A DNA stretch of 64,000 bases. It comes from Polyangiaceae bacterium. GTDB taxonomy: Bacteria > Myxococcota_A > Polyangia > Polyangiales > Polyangiaceae. A model generated the notes under the pieces. That model worked only from the letters and a program-made list of their open reading frames with translations. It was not told the DNA's origin and did no database searches. Of this stretch, positions 52,876 through 61,324 are shown piece after piece. How positions within the stretch are numbered: the stretch's first letter is position 1; each line of letters begins with the position of its first letter. The translations under genes were made by a program, and so were the position numbers. Where the stretch lies: assembly GCA_025353725.1 (NCBI GenBank), contig JANXOF010000053.1, positions 186,001-250,000 of the forward strand, read 5' to 3'.

Positions 52876-54129
52876 ATGCCCGATTTTCTTCCCGTTTCCG
52901 AGCAAATGGTCGAGCTCACGCGCGGCGTCGTCGACCTGCACGTCAAGAGCGAGCTGGAGCAACGTCTCGAAGCGTCACGAAAGAGCGGTAAGCCGCTTCG
53001 CGTGAAGGCGGGGTTCGATCCGACGAGGCCCGATCTTCATATCGGTCACGCGGTGCTCCTCGCCAAGATGAGGCAGTTCCAAGATCAAGGTCACCAGGCG
53101 ATTCTGCTCGTCGGCGAATTCACGGCGATGGTCGGCGACCCCACTGGAAAAAGCGAGTTGCGGCCTCGCCTCACGCGCGAAGAGGTCGCGGCGGCGGCGG
53201 CTACGTATACCGATCAGGCCTTCAAAGTACTCGACCGCGACAGGACGGAAGTACGCTCTAATTCGGAATGGCTCGACAAGCTTTCGCCCGTCGACGTCAT
53301 CGAACTCATGGCGAAGACCACAGTCTCGCGCATGCTCGAGCGTAACGACTTTGCGAAGCGTTACGCGGAAGGTCGTCCTATCTACCAACACGAATTTCTC
53401 TATCCGCTACTCCAAGGATACGATTCGGTCGCGCTCGATTGCGATATCGAATTAGGCGGCACGGACCAGCTCTTCAACTTGCTCGTCGGGCGCGACTTGA
53501 TGAGCAAGTACGGACAGCGTCCGCAAATCGTCATGACCACGCCGCTCCTTGAAGGGATCGACGCGAAAATCGAACGCGGCGTGGTCGTGGGCGCCAAAAT
53601 GTCGAAAAGTTCCGACAACTACGTCGGTCTTACCGAGCCGCCGCTGACGATGCACCGGAAGCTCATGCAGGTCGATGACGACGTCATCTTTCGCTACTTC
53701 GAGCTCTTGTCGCTCCTCCCGGCCGACGACATCACGAAGCTGAAAGCCGAACGAGCAGCCGGGCGTCACCCGAAAGAGGTCAAAGCTCTCTTCGCGCGCG
53801 AGATGATCACGCGCTTTCACAACGCCGACGCGGCCTCGAACGCCGCCGCCGAATTCGAGAAAATCTACGCGGCAGATGCCATCCCTGCCGACGTTGAGGA
53901 ACACACGCTCACCACAGACACGGCAACCCTCTGGCTCGCGAAGGCACTTTCAAGCGCTAAGCTCGTCAAATCGACGGGCGAGGGAAAGCGACTTGTCGAG
54001 CAAGGCGGCGTCGAGGTCGATCAGGAACGGGTGACCGACGGGAATTTTCAGCTGGAGAAGGGACGGCGCTACCTGCTTCGCGTCGGCTCCAAAAACCGAC
54101 GCTTCGCGTACGTGGTAGTGACCCCGTGA
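52876..54129 (+). CDS. tyrS: Tyrosine--tRNA ligase
   Basis: Charges tRNA-Tyr. The class I signature D-L-H-I-G-H is near residue 54 and the A-K-M-S-K-S motif near 247. The C-terminal S4 RNA-binding domain spans about 350-410 (K-S-T-G-E-G-K-R-L-V-E-Q-G-G-V-E-V). The H-I-G-H and K-M-S-K-S spelling, the G-F-D-P-T-R-P-D-L opening and the length (417) place it in the TyrZ-like branch rather than the E. coli TyrS branch. The ATG at 52876 fits the family N-terminus; the long frame upstream overlaps the CBS gene. Its stop overlaps the next gene by GTGA. Confidence 0.96.
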   Translation: MPDFLPVSEQMVELTRGVVDLHVKSELEQRLEASRKSGKPLRVKAGFDPTRPDLHIGHAVLLAKMRQFQDQGHQAILLVGEFTAMVGDPTGKSELRPRLTREEVAAAAATYTDQAFKVLDRDRTEVRSNSEWLDKLSPVDVIELMAKTTVSRMLERNDFAKRYAEGRPIYQHEFLYPLLQGYDSVALDCDIELGGTDQLFNLLVGRDLMSKYGQRPQIVMTTPLLEGIDAKIERGVVVGAKMSKSSDNYVGLTEPPLTMHRKLMQVDDDVIFRYFELLSLLPADDITKLKAERAAGRHPKEVKALFAREMITRFHNADAASNAAAEFEKIYAADAIPADVEEHTLTTDTATLWLAKALSSAKLVKSTGEGKRLVEQGGVEVDQERVTDGNFQLEKGRRYLLRVGSKNRRFAYVVVTP

Positions 54130-55166
54130 ATTCACCGCGCGCGGTCGCGTTCGCCGCTGCGCTGTTCGGCTTGGTCGTCGGTTGTGGCTCACCCATCGCG
54201 CCGCGTTCGGCGACTCCCTCGCCTATCGATTTGCACTTGGACGCCGCCTGCGATCTCGCTCCCTCGGCTGCGGTCGAGTGGGTGCTTGACGCGAAACCTC
54301 GCGCGATAGCGGAAATGCCCGACCTCATTCCCGCTATCGCACGGGTCGTGTCGGAGGCCCGGTTTGCCTCGTTCGCGGCCGCACATGGCGGCATTGATGT
54401 CCGGCAACTCACGGCGCTGTGCATCGCGAAGTACCCAACGTCGACGCTCGCGGTAGCTCGTACGCTTTTCGACCCGTTGCGCGTCGAGCGCGCGTTCACG
54501 GAACGCGTGACGAACCCGAGCACGCTAGGCCGTGCGGTCGATCTCCCGAATCCTCTCGTCGTACGAACGTGGGGAGACGTAAACGGGGAGGCGCAAGAAA
54601 TCGTGCTTTTCGGGCGCGAAGCCCTCGTTTTCGAGCAAGGTCACATTGGCCGCGCGCGCGTGGCCGAGGCCTTCGCACTTCGCAAACTTCGCCGCGCAGC
54701 CCCCGCACTCCGGGGTCCGGGACTCACGCAAGCTGTTGCTCTTGCCGGCGAGGCTCCGGTGCGGTTCTTCATTCCCGGCCCTTTTGAGGGCGAGGCCGCC
54801 GCGGCGTTGGGAGGCCTCCTGCGGGCAAGCACCGCCGTCGCGATCACGGCGAGGTTCAACGAGCGCCTTACGCTGAGCCTCATTCTGACGGGCGCGTGGG
54901 GCAAAGACGCTTCCGCCGCGGCCGAGCGCTTGTCGGCCGCCGTGAACGTCGTTTGCGAGAGCCCGCTCGGCCATCTCTTGGGCTTTCATCGTCCCCTTGC
55001 CCCTCCACACGTTCGTGCCACTGAAGATGCCCTTGTGCTCGACATCACAGTCGACGCCGAAACGCTCGCGCGTGGCCTTCATGACGCCTTGGATGCCCCA
55101 CTCGAGGACATGATGAGCGCAGTCAAGCCGCTACCCGGGAAGAGCCTCCCGCGCGCTGCGGAGTGA
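54126..55166 (+). CDS. Putative lipoprotein coupled to tyrS
   Basis: The GTG at 54126 overlaps the tyrS stop. The signal peptide ends L-V-V-G-C, a strong lipobox. The 346-residue product has an L-D-A-A-C-D-L-A-P segment after the signal and a repeated alpha/beta pattern of about 150 residues (residues 60-200 and 200-340), similar to proteins described only as hypothetical in myxobacteria. There are few Cys and no catalytic motif. Co-translation with a housekeeping tRNA synthetase gives no clue to function. Confidence 0.78.
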   Translation: MNSPRAVAFAAALFGLVVGCGSPIAPRSATPSPIDLHLDAACDLAPSAAVEWVLDAKPRAIAEMPDLIPAIARVVSEARFASFAAAHGGIDVRQLTALCIAKYPTSTLAVARTLFDPLRVERAFTERVTNPSTLGRAVDLPNPLVVRTWGDVNGEAQEIVLFGREALVFEQGHIGRARVAEAFALRKLRRAAPALRGPGLTQAVALAGEAPVRFFIPGPFEGEAAAALGGLLRASTAVAITARFNERLTLSLILTGAWGKDASAAAERLSAAVNVVCESPLGHLLGFHRPLAPPHVRATEDALVLDITVDAETLARGLHDALDAPLEDMMSAVKPLPGKSLPRAAE

Positions 55167-55225
55167 CGGCCCCTACGCGCCGTCTCCGTTGACGCCGAGC
55201 GCCTAGCAGTGCTACCCGCGCGACC

Positions 55226-56065
55226 GTGGTACAACCGTCCGCTCGCTCCCCTCGGTCTGCGTCTTCGTCCACCTCATCCGCTGCGCTGCTCGTGACGCCC
55301 CTGCCCAGTGCGAGTCCGACTCGCACGCCGCGTACGACGCACACGCCCGCGAAAACGGGGAAGCCCAAAGCGAGTCCAGCGGCAGGCAAAAGCGTAAAAG
55401 CCGCCGCAACCACGAAGCGCCCCGTCCTTCGTCCAGTCGCAGGCGGTGCGGCAAAGAGCGTCAGAGCTACGTCGGCCGCGACCACCGCGGAGGAACCCGC
55501 GAAGCGTGTTTCGACGGTTGCTCCGCGCGGGTACGTGCCGCTCATCGACATCCCGAAGCCGCCGCCGCCCCCGAAAGACTTTACTCTCAACGTCGGGGAC
55601 AAGGCCGTGCACCCTTCGCACGGCCTCGCCGAGGTGACGGCCATCGAGCACCGCGAGATAGGTAGCATGAAGGGTGAGTTCTACATCCTTCGCATTGTCG
55701 ATAACGGAATGCGCATCATGGTGCCTCGCGCGTCGTCGAGCGCGGCGGGAATCAGGCCGGTCATGAGCGCGAAGGAGGCCGACGCCGTGCTCGAGACCAT
55801 GAAGGCCCGCGAGGTCGCCGTCGACTTGCAACCCTGGAGCCGTCGCTTTCGCGCCTACACGGAGATGATCAAGTGCGGGTCGCCACAAGAGGTCGCAAAG
55901 GTGCTTCGCGACATGTATCGCCTCAAGTTCGACAAAGACTTGTCATTCGGAGAGCGACGACTCCTCGACCAAGCAAAAAGCCTCCTGATGAAGGAGCTCG
56001 CGGCGGCCAAGGGAGTCACCGAGGCCGTGCTCCAGGCGCAAGTCGACGACATGTTCCGCGCGTGA
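55226..56065 (+). CDS. CarD/CdnL-family transcription regulator with basic N-terminal extension
   Basis: The C-terminal 160 residues are CarD_CdnL-like. The RNA-polymerase-interacting Tudor-like part reads F-T-L-N-V-G-D-K-A-V-H-P-S-H-G-L-A-E-V near residue 120, followed by M-R-I-M-V-P-R-A and the helical DNA-binding part with W-S-R-R-F-R-A-Y and L-S-F-G-E-R-R-L-L-D-Q-A. These proteins stabilise promoter open complexes. The first 110 residues are Ser/Thr/Pro/Ala/Lys-rich and disordered-looking (P-A-K-T-G-K-P-K-A-S-P). The GTG at 55226 has no good ribosome site, so part of this extension could be untranslated. Its stop overlaps the next lipoprotein gene. Confidence 0.9.
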   Translation: MVQPSARSPRSASSSTSSAALLVTPLPSASPTRTPRTTHTPAKTGKPKASPAAGKSVKAAATTKRPVLRPVAGGAAKSVRATSAATTAEEPAKRVSTVAPRGYVPLIDIPKPPPPPKDFTLNVGDKAVHPSHGLAEVTAIEHREIGSMKGEFYILRIVDNGMRIMVPRASSSAAGIRPVMSAKEADAVLETMKAREVAVDLQPWSRRFRAYTEMIKCGSPQEVAKVLRDMYRLKFDKDLSFGERRLLDQAKSLLMKELAAAKGVTEAVLQAQVDDMFRA

Positions 56066-56724
56066 GCTCAAAGACTTCCACGCCCCGTTTCGTGTGGACG
56101 ACAGCAGGCGTTACGCTGCTGCTCGCGCTCGTCAACGGGTGCGGGTTCGGCCCCTCAAAGGGGCAAGCGCTCGAAGCTATCCAACGCGAGATCAAAGAAG
56201 ATGCAAACTGCATGCTACCTCTCGACGTGTTCTCGCGTGTAAAAGTGCAGCATACAACCAAGGCGGTGTGCGTACTCAAAGCGGCACCCGCGAAGGCACG
56301 GGCGTGTTTCGACGCGCTCGTCGCCGCGGGCGTGACCCGAGCGATGCCTGAGTCGTACCTGCTCGCCTGGCCTGACGAAGTGGCCGGAGCAAGCCTCAGC
56401 GATCTCCCCGCCTACGATCGTCGCGCGCGAAACGTGACCTACAGCGCGTGTTTCGAGCTCGCCTCGGACCTTCGCGCAGGTCGCTTTTCGTGCGCCGACG
56501 TCCGCGCGGCAAAGGTCGTTAGCGTAAGCGAGCAGGGCGAAGCCAAGGCCGATGTGCGCTACGAGCGCGAGGTTTTGATGCACGCCTCACTCGCGGCGAT
56601 CGATGGCGCGTGCGGTGAGGTGACGAGGCCACTCGCAACGGCCCACGCAGAGTTTGTAAAGAACGCTTCAGGTTGGGTCTTATCGGCGAAGGCGGACGCG
56701 GTCGGCGGTGGCGCCCACTGGTAG
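56062..56724 (+). CDS. Putative lipoprotein coupled to the carD-like gene
   Basis: The GTG at 56062 overlaps the carD-like stop (GTGA). The signal peptide ends L-V-N-G-C with G-F-G after the Cys, a lipobox. The mature 190 residues include C-M-L-P-L, a Cys in V-C-V-L-K and K-A-R-A-C-F, and an all-helical middle. A conserved-looking W-D-E-V/W-P-D-E motif is present but I recognise no family. Confidence 0.75.
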   Translation: MSSKTSTPRFVWTTAGVTLLLALVNGCGFGPSKGQALEAIQREIKEDANCMLPLDVFSRVKVQHTTKAVCVLKAAPAKARACFDALVAAGVTRAMPESYLLAWPDEVAGASLSDLPAYDRRARNVTYSACFELASDLRAGRFSCADVRAAKVVSVSEQGEAKADVRYEREVLMHASLAAIDGACGEVTRPLATAHAEFVKNASGWVLSAKADAVGGGAHW

Positions 56725-56744
56725 GCGTGCGACTCGGATCTCGA

Positions 56745-56776
56745 GCGACAACGCGACAACGCGACAATGCGACAAC
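56745..56776. repeat. Four tandem copies of an 8-bp unit before the adenosyltransferase gene
   Basis: gcgacaac, gcgacaac, gcgacaat and gcgacaac follow each other without gaps, ending 56 bp before the GTG start. An 8-bp unit in a promoter region could vary in number by slippage; no effect on the reading frame. Confidence 0.8.
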
Positions 56777-56832
56777 AAGAGCCAGCGTGACCAGCCTGGT
56801 CTCCGAACGCTCGAAATGAGAACGTAGGGACT

Positions 56833-57399
56833 GTGAAAATATACACAAAAACCGGCGACGACGGCACGACGGGACTCTTTGGCGGCGTACGCGTAAAAAA
56901 GGCGTCAGCGCGCGTCGAGGCTTACGGGACCGTCGACGAGCTCAACGCGACGGTCGGCATCGCACGAGCGACCGCGCTCGACCCCATGGCCGACCGCGTC
57001 CTCGCGCAAACGCAGGTCGACCTTTTCACGCTGGGCGCAGAGCTCGCATGCGCGCCCGGAAAAGAAGACAAGCTGGGCATGCCCCTTATCAATGGAGACG
57101 ATGCCCTACGCCTCGAGCGCGCTATCGACGACGCCGAAAAGGAACTCCCACCCCTGAAAACGTTCGTTTTGCCCGGGGGAAGTGCACAGGCGGCCGCGCT
57201 TCACCTGGCACGCACCGTGTGCCGACGCGCCGAGCGCGACGTGCTGTCGATGGACGACTTCGACCCGCGCGATGACGTCGTGATTTACCTCAATCGCCTA
57301 AGCGACTTGCTGTTTACACTCGCGCGCCATGCAAACCTCAAAGCCGGCGTAGCGGATGTGCCGTGGGTCGCACGAACCGCGACGTCGCCGAAGACCTGA
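56833..57399 (+). CDS. Cob(I)alamin adenosyltransferase, PduO type
   Basis: Transfers the adenosyl group of ATP to cob(I)alamin to make coenzyme B12. The N-terminus I-Y-T-K-T-G-D-D-G-T-T-G-L-F-G-G is the PduO ATP-binding block, Y-G-T-V-D-E-L-N-A follows near residue 36, and R-T-V-C-R-R-A-E-R near 130 is also conserved. Length 188 is normal. Start GTG 56833. The presence of a B12-binding radical SAM protein elsewhere in the window shows a B12 user in this genome, though radical SAM methylases use methylcobalamin rather than adenosylcobalamin. It converges with the ECF sigma gene with 11 bp between stops. Confidence 0.94.
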   Translation: MKIYTKTGDDGTTGLFGGVRVKKASARVEAYGTVDELNATVGIARATALDPMADRVLAQTQVDLFTLGAELACAPGKEDKLGMPLINGDDALRLERAIDDAEKELPPLKTFVLPGGSAQAAALHLARTVCRRAERDVLSMDDFDPRDDVVIYLNRLSDLLFTLARHANLKAGVADVPWVARTATSPKT

Positions 57400-57410
57400 A
57401 CGCGAAGCGA

Positions 57411-58001
57411 TCAAGCCGCCAGCTGGGGTTCCACCATCTGCGACGCCAGCAAGCGACGACCCCGATGCAGGCGACTCATGACCGTACCGACCGGTACGCC
57501 AAGTTCGGTGGCCGCTTCGCGATACGTAAGTTGGTCGAGATCCACAAGGACGACCACGGTGCGGAACGGGCCTGGCAGCGCGTCGAGCTTCTCCTTCGTG
57601 CTCGGCATGAGCGACGTACCCGCTTCGGGCGGAGCAAAGCTCTCGGGGGTCGTCCACGCACACGGGTCGAGCGAAAGCGCGCGGAGGGCCGTTTTTTCGC
57701 GACGCGTACGCCTGTAGCGCGTGACAAACACGCTAAAGAGAATTTGGTAGACCCACGCGCGAAGGTTCGAGCCACGGTCGTATTGCGCCGAAAACTTCAA
57801 CGCGCGTTCGACCGTGTCTTGCGCGATGTCGTCGGCCGTCGTCGTATCTGCCGCAAGCCGAAAGGCCCGACCGCGCAGCTCCGGCAGGAGCGTGACAAGA
57901 CCGCGTTGGAGGCTCGGCAAATCCGTCGCGACGAGCGGCGCGCGACGGGCACGACGGTCACTACAGGCACGGGGTTCGGTCGCTTGATGAGGCATCGACA
58001 T
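57411..58001 (-). CDS. ECF-type RNA polymerase sigma factor
   Basis: A 196-residue sigma70 family protein with regions 2 and 4 only. Region 2 reads A-D-D-I-A-Q-D-T-V-E-R-A-L-K and L-R-A-W-V-Y-Q-I-L-F-S-V-F near residues 45-85. Region 4 reads L-T-Y-R-E-A-A-T-E-L-G-V-P-V-G-T-V-M-S-R-L-H-R with the usual helix-turn-helix. ATGs at 58001 and 57995 are possible starts; the longer frame to 58076 is less likely. No anti-sigma gene is adjacent, so its control is not visible here. Confidence 0.9.
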   Translation of the reverse strand: MSMPHQATEPRACSDRRARRAPLVATDLPSLQRGLVTLLPELRGRAFRLAADTTTADDIAQDTVERALKFSAQYDRGSNLRAWVYQILFSVFVTRYRRTRREKTALRALSLDPCAWTTPESFAPPEAGTSLMPSTKEKLDALPGPFRTVVVLVDLDQLTYREAATELGVPVGTVMSRLHRGRRLLASQMVEPQLAA

Positions 58002-58164
58002 TCTGAAAGCGCATCTCGCAACGTGCGTGCCACGAGCGATGCCTCGCGAAGGATGCGGAGTTGGCCTCGAGGACACGTCCTGGCGTGTCTGAGGGGCGAT
58101 TCACGCGTGGCCGCAAAGACGCAGACGCGTCGTGTTTGTGCCCGAGCTCGATGAAGACACGCGC

Positions 58165-59709
58165 CTACAAGGTCACCAACGCGCGAAGGGCGCGCGGAAC
58201 GTAATCCGCAATTTCGTGAGCGAGCAGCCCGCGATCGCCAAACTCCGAGGACCACACGTCGGCCGCGGCGCCGTGCACGTAAGCCGCGCACCATGCGGCC
58301 TCGAACGGGGGTAGAAACGTCAAAAACGCGGCCGTAATGCCTGCGAGCGTGTCACCGGATCCAGCGGTAGCGAGAGCTGGATTCCCTGTCGGGTTGACGA
58401 CTACCTTTCCGTCGGGCCCGGCGATGACGGAAAACGGCCCCTTCAGCAGCACCACACACTGGGCACGTGCAGCCGCCTCGCGCGCCGCTGTGAAGCGGTC
58501 GCTTTCGACCTGCTCGCTCGTCGTGTCGAGCAAACGCGCGAGCTCCCCGGCGTGAGGCGTGAGGACAACGCGCCCTGACGCGACGTTGAAGTCGGCCAAC
58601 GCGCCCGCGTGCAACGTGAGGGCGTCCGCGTCGACCACCATCGGGCCCGGATAGTGCGCGAGAATATGGCTCACGGCGACGCGAGCGCGCGCGTCGGTCC
58701 CGAAGCCCGGTCCGACGACCACGGCGCGCTTGTTCGACAGGATACTGTCGATGGCGCGAGCAAGCGCCCCTACACCTTCTGCATCGTCGACGAGGCGTGC
58801 CACCATGACCTCGGCTATGCGTGTCTCGAGCGCCGAGGCGACGTCAGGCCAGGTTGCAAGAGTCACCGCCCCCGCGCCTGCACGCATGGCTCCGTGGGCG
58901 GCAAGCACCGCGGCGCCAGGCTTGCCACGCGAGCCCGCGAACACCGCGACGTGACCGACGCGATATTTGTGTGCGTCAAGCGGGCGGGGCACCAAGAGCG
59001 CGCGGAGGTCGAAGGCCTCGGCGACCCACGCGGCGGGCTCGGTATGCAGCGCGCTTGGTACGCCAATGTCCACGACGTGAACGGCGCCCGCGAAATGCGC
59101 GCCTTGCCCCGTCACGTGACCGAGCTTCCGGTGCGCAAACGTGACCGTGCACGTTGCACGTACTGCGGGACCTAACGCGACGCCTGTATCGGCGTTCATT
59201 CCCGAGGGCACGTCGAGGGCTAGCGTGGGGGCTGTCGCTTCATTCATGAGCGAGACGACCCGCGCGGCAACGTCCGTGATCGGTCGGTCGAGTCCCGTGC
59301 CGAAGAGCGCGTCGACCAACGCGTCCGACTTCGCGAGCGATGCCGCGACGACGTCGAGGTTTGTGAGAAAGGCCGCATCGACCTTTCCGCCGACTCCGAC
59401 GAACGCGTCGTGGTTCGCGCGGCAGTCGGCCGTCAACTTAGCGGGACTTCCAAGGAGCCACGCTTTTACCTTTGCGCCGCGCAAAAGTAGGTGACGGCCG
59501 ACGACGAAACCATCGCCGCCGTTGTTGCCGGTACCGCACATCACCGTGACGCGCTTGTCTTGAACGCTTCCCGCGAAAATTTCACGTTCGAAGACGTCGG
59601 CCGCACCGCGTCCTGCGTTTTCCATCAGCACGAGGCTTAGGACCTTGCACGTCGACGTGGCGCGCGCGTCGAACGCACGCATCTGGGCGCAAGACAGAAC
59701 CGGAATCAT
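58165..59709 (-). CDS. nnr: Bifunctional NAD(P)H-hydrate epimerase / ADP-dependent hydratase
   Basis: Repairs damaged, hydrated NAD(P)H. The N-terminal YjeF-N epimerase (about 1-215) has G-T-G-N-N-G-G-D-G-F-V-V-G near residue 60 and A-L-D-V-P-S-G-M-N-A-D-T-G near 150. The C-terminal carbohydrate-kinase-like dehydratase (about 225-514) has G-A-G-A-V-T-L-A-T, L-T-P-H-A-G-E and the nucleotide motif A-G-S-G-D-T-L-A-G-I. Length 514 is normal for the fused form. It is the last gene of pdxJ-acpS-nnr; the ATG at 59709 overlaps the acpS stop by four bases (ATGA). Confidence 0.95.
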   Translation of the reverse strand: MIPVLSCAQMRAFDARATSTCKVLSLVLMENAGRGAADVFEREIFAGSVQDKRVTVMCGTGNNGGDGFVVGRHLLLRGAKVKAWLLGSPAKLTADCRANHDAFVGVGGKVDAAFLTNLDVVAASLAKSDALVDALFGTGLDRPITDVAARVVSLMNEATAPTLALDVPSGMNADTGVALGPAVRATCTVTFAHRKLGHVTGQGAHFAGAVHVVDIGVPSALHTEPAAWVAEAFDLRALLVPRPLDAHKYRVGHVAVFAGSRGKPGAAVLAAHGAMRAGAGAVTLATWPDVASALETRIAEVMVARLVDDAEGVGALARAIDSILSNKRAVVVGPGFGTDARARVAVSHILAHYPGPMVVDADALTLHAGALADFNVASGRVVLTPHAGELARLLDTTSEQVESDRFTAAREAAARAQCVVLLKGPFSVIAGPDGKVVVNPTGNPALATAGSGDTLAGITAAFLTFLPPFEAAWCAAYVHGAAADVWSSEFGDRGLLAHEIADYVPRALRALVTL

Positions 59710-60143
59710 GGTGCCTGCGAAATCGGTTCGCGTGGTTCGCTTGCGCGGACGAGTTCACGTGCTTCAGGCAGCCGCGCGGACTCGAGAATCACGACCGCTG
59801 CGGCAACGCCCGCATCGTGCGTAATGCTGACGTGCCACGAGTCCGCGCCGAACGCCGCGACCATCGCCATGGCTTTACCCTTCAACGCAAGCGTAGGGCG
59901 GCCGCTCGACGTGCGACGCACTTCGACCTCGTGCCAGCCCACCCCTTTTGCGCCGTCGAGCGCCTTCGCGAAGGCCTCTTTCGCGGCGAATCGGCCTGCG
60001 ACAGTGGTAGCAACATCCCGTCCTACGAGCTCGCTACGCTCTGACTCGCTGCAAATCCGCGCGATAAACCGCTCGCCGTTTCGCTCGATAACGCGACGCA
60101 TTCGCTCAATCGAGCAAACGTCGATTCCAAGCCCAACAATCAC
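59706..60143 (-). CDS. acpS: Holo-[acyl-carrier-protein] synthase
   Basis: Transfers phosphopantetheine from CoA to acyl carrier protein. It starts I-V-G-L-G-I-D-V-C-S-I-E-R-M, with the magnesium-binding Asp at residue 8, and has R-F-A-A-K-E-A-F-A-K-A-L near 52. About 20 extra C-terminal residues follow the usual 125-residue core. The GTG at 60143 overlaps the pdxJ stop. The pdxJ-acpS pair is a common bacterial arrangement. Confidence 0.95.
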   Translation of the reverse strand: MIVGLGIDVCSIERMRRVIERNGERFIARICSESERSELVGRDVATTVAGRFAAKEAFAKALDGAKGVGWHEVEVRRTSSGRPTLALKGKAMAMVAAFGADSWHVSITHDAGVAAAVVILESARLPEARELVRASEPREPISQAP

Positions 60144-60871
60144 CGGTGCGCGCGCCCGAGGGCGATGGCCGCGAGCAGCGAACGCACGGCGCCTGCAAGG
60201 CCAGCGAACACGGCATCCGCTATCACCGAGTGCCCGATGTTCAGCTCGATAATCTCAGGAATCGCGACGAGTGCCGCGGCATTTCGCGTCGTCAGTCCGT
60301 GACCGGCCGCGATCTCGAGACCGAGTTCGTGTCCGTACCGCGCCGCCACGGCGAGCCTGTCGAGCTCGCGTTGAAGGGTCTTTGGATCGCCAAGCGCATG
60401 CGCGTACTCGCCGGTATGAAGTTCGATTTGCTCGACTCCGAGGGCGCGCGACGCCTCGATTTGAGCGATTTCCGGCGCGACAAAAAGGCTAACTTTGATC
60501 GTCGCCGCCTGCAGCGCGGCCACATGAGCGCGCAGTTTGGGCGAAGCGTTGACGACCTCAAGCCCCCCTTCCGTGGTGCGTTCTTCGCGGCGCTCCGGGA
60601 CCAGCGTGACCGTGTCGGGATGCACTCTGCACGCGATAGCCACCATCTCGTCCGTGGCGGCCATCTCGAGATTAAAGGTCGCGGAGAGCATCGCGCGTAA
60701 CTGCTCCACGTCGGCGTCGCGGATATGACGGCGGTCTTCGCGAAGGTGAGCCGTGATGCCATGAGCGCCGGCCTCCAGACACACCCGCGCGGCCTCGACG
60801 GGGTCGGGGTAGGTCGTCCCCCGGGCATTACGGAGAGTCGCGACGTGATCAATATTAACGTGCAATCGCAT
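60140..60871 (-). CDS. pdxJ: Pyridoxine 5'-phosphate synthase
   Basis: Closes the pyridoxine ring in the DXP-dependent vitamin B6 pathway. It begins R-L-H-V-N-I-D-H-V-A-T-L-R-N-A-R-G, the PdxJ signature, and has I-T-A-H-L-R-E-D-R-R-H-I near 40, E-L-H-T-G near 150 and A-A-G-H-G-L-T near 190. Start ATG 60871; an in-frame TTG sits one codon upstream. It heads the pdxJ-acpS-nnr operon. Confidence 0.96.
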   Translation of the reverse strand: MRLHVNIDHVATLRNARGTTYPDPVEAARVCLEAGAHGITAHLREDRRHIRDADVEQLRAMLSATFNLEMAATDEMVAIACRVHPDTVTLVPERREERTTEGGLEVVNASPKLRAHVAALQAATIKVSLFVAPEIAQIEASRALGVEQIELHTGEYAHALGDPKTLQRELDRLAVAARYGHELGLEIAAGHGLTTRNAAALVAIPEIIELNIGHSVIADAVFAGLAGAVRSLLAAIALGRAHR

Positions 60872-61324
60872 CAAGCGCGAAAACTAGCACAACGCGGCGA
60901 ATCCCGAACGCGATGCCGTCCGGCCCACCCGCGTGATGCCTGCCGCGGTCGCCGCGTTCGAGCAGTTAGCGGTCGAGCACGACCCATGAGACCAAAGGCC
61001 AGGGTGAAGACCGTCTACGGCCACGAAAAACATCCAAGCTTTGCGCCCGACCGCAAGTCCGAGCTTCTTCTGCCGATGTCGCATTTCGCACGGAGGTCCA
61101 CTATCGCCGGCACCCCGGCCTTGCAGCACAATCGATGTTCACGCTCGCGACAAACGCGGCGAGCTGGAATTCTTCGTCTGCACACGAGTTGCCTCCAGCT
61201 TCGCAGCGCGTGAGGCTGAGCCACTGAGACACTGAGCCACGACGAAACCGAGCCCAAGCCGCAGTCCGATTCCCTTACTCGCGAGGCGGTTCGCCGCTAG
61301 CGGGGTGAGTGGTCGAAGAGCCCG
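60872..61324. other. Gap between the pdxJ operon and the brxHI-like gene
   Basis: About 450 bases with no gene that I can support. The left end should hold the pdxJ promoter. At 61217-61240 three tandem 8-bp units (tgagccac, tgagacac, tgagccac) occur. This gap marks the left boundary of the likely defence locus. Confidence 0.55.
61217..61240. repeat. Three tandem copies of an 8-bp unit
   Basis: tgagccac tgagacac tgagccac, directly adjacent, in the non-coding gap between pdxJ and the brxHI-like gene. Its role is unknown. Confidence 0.7.
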
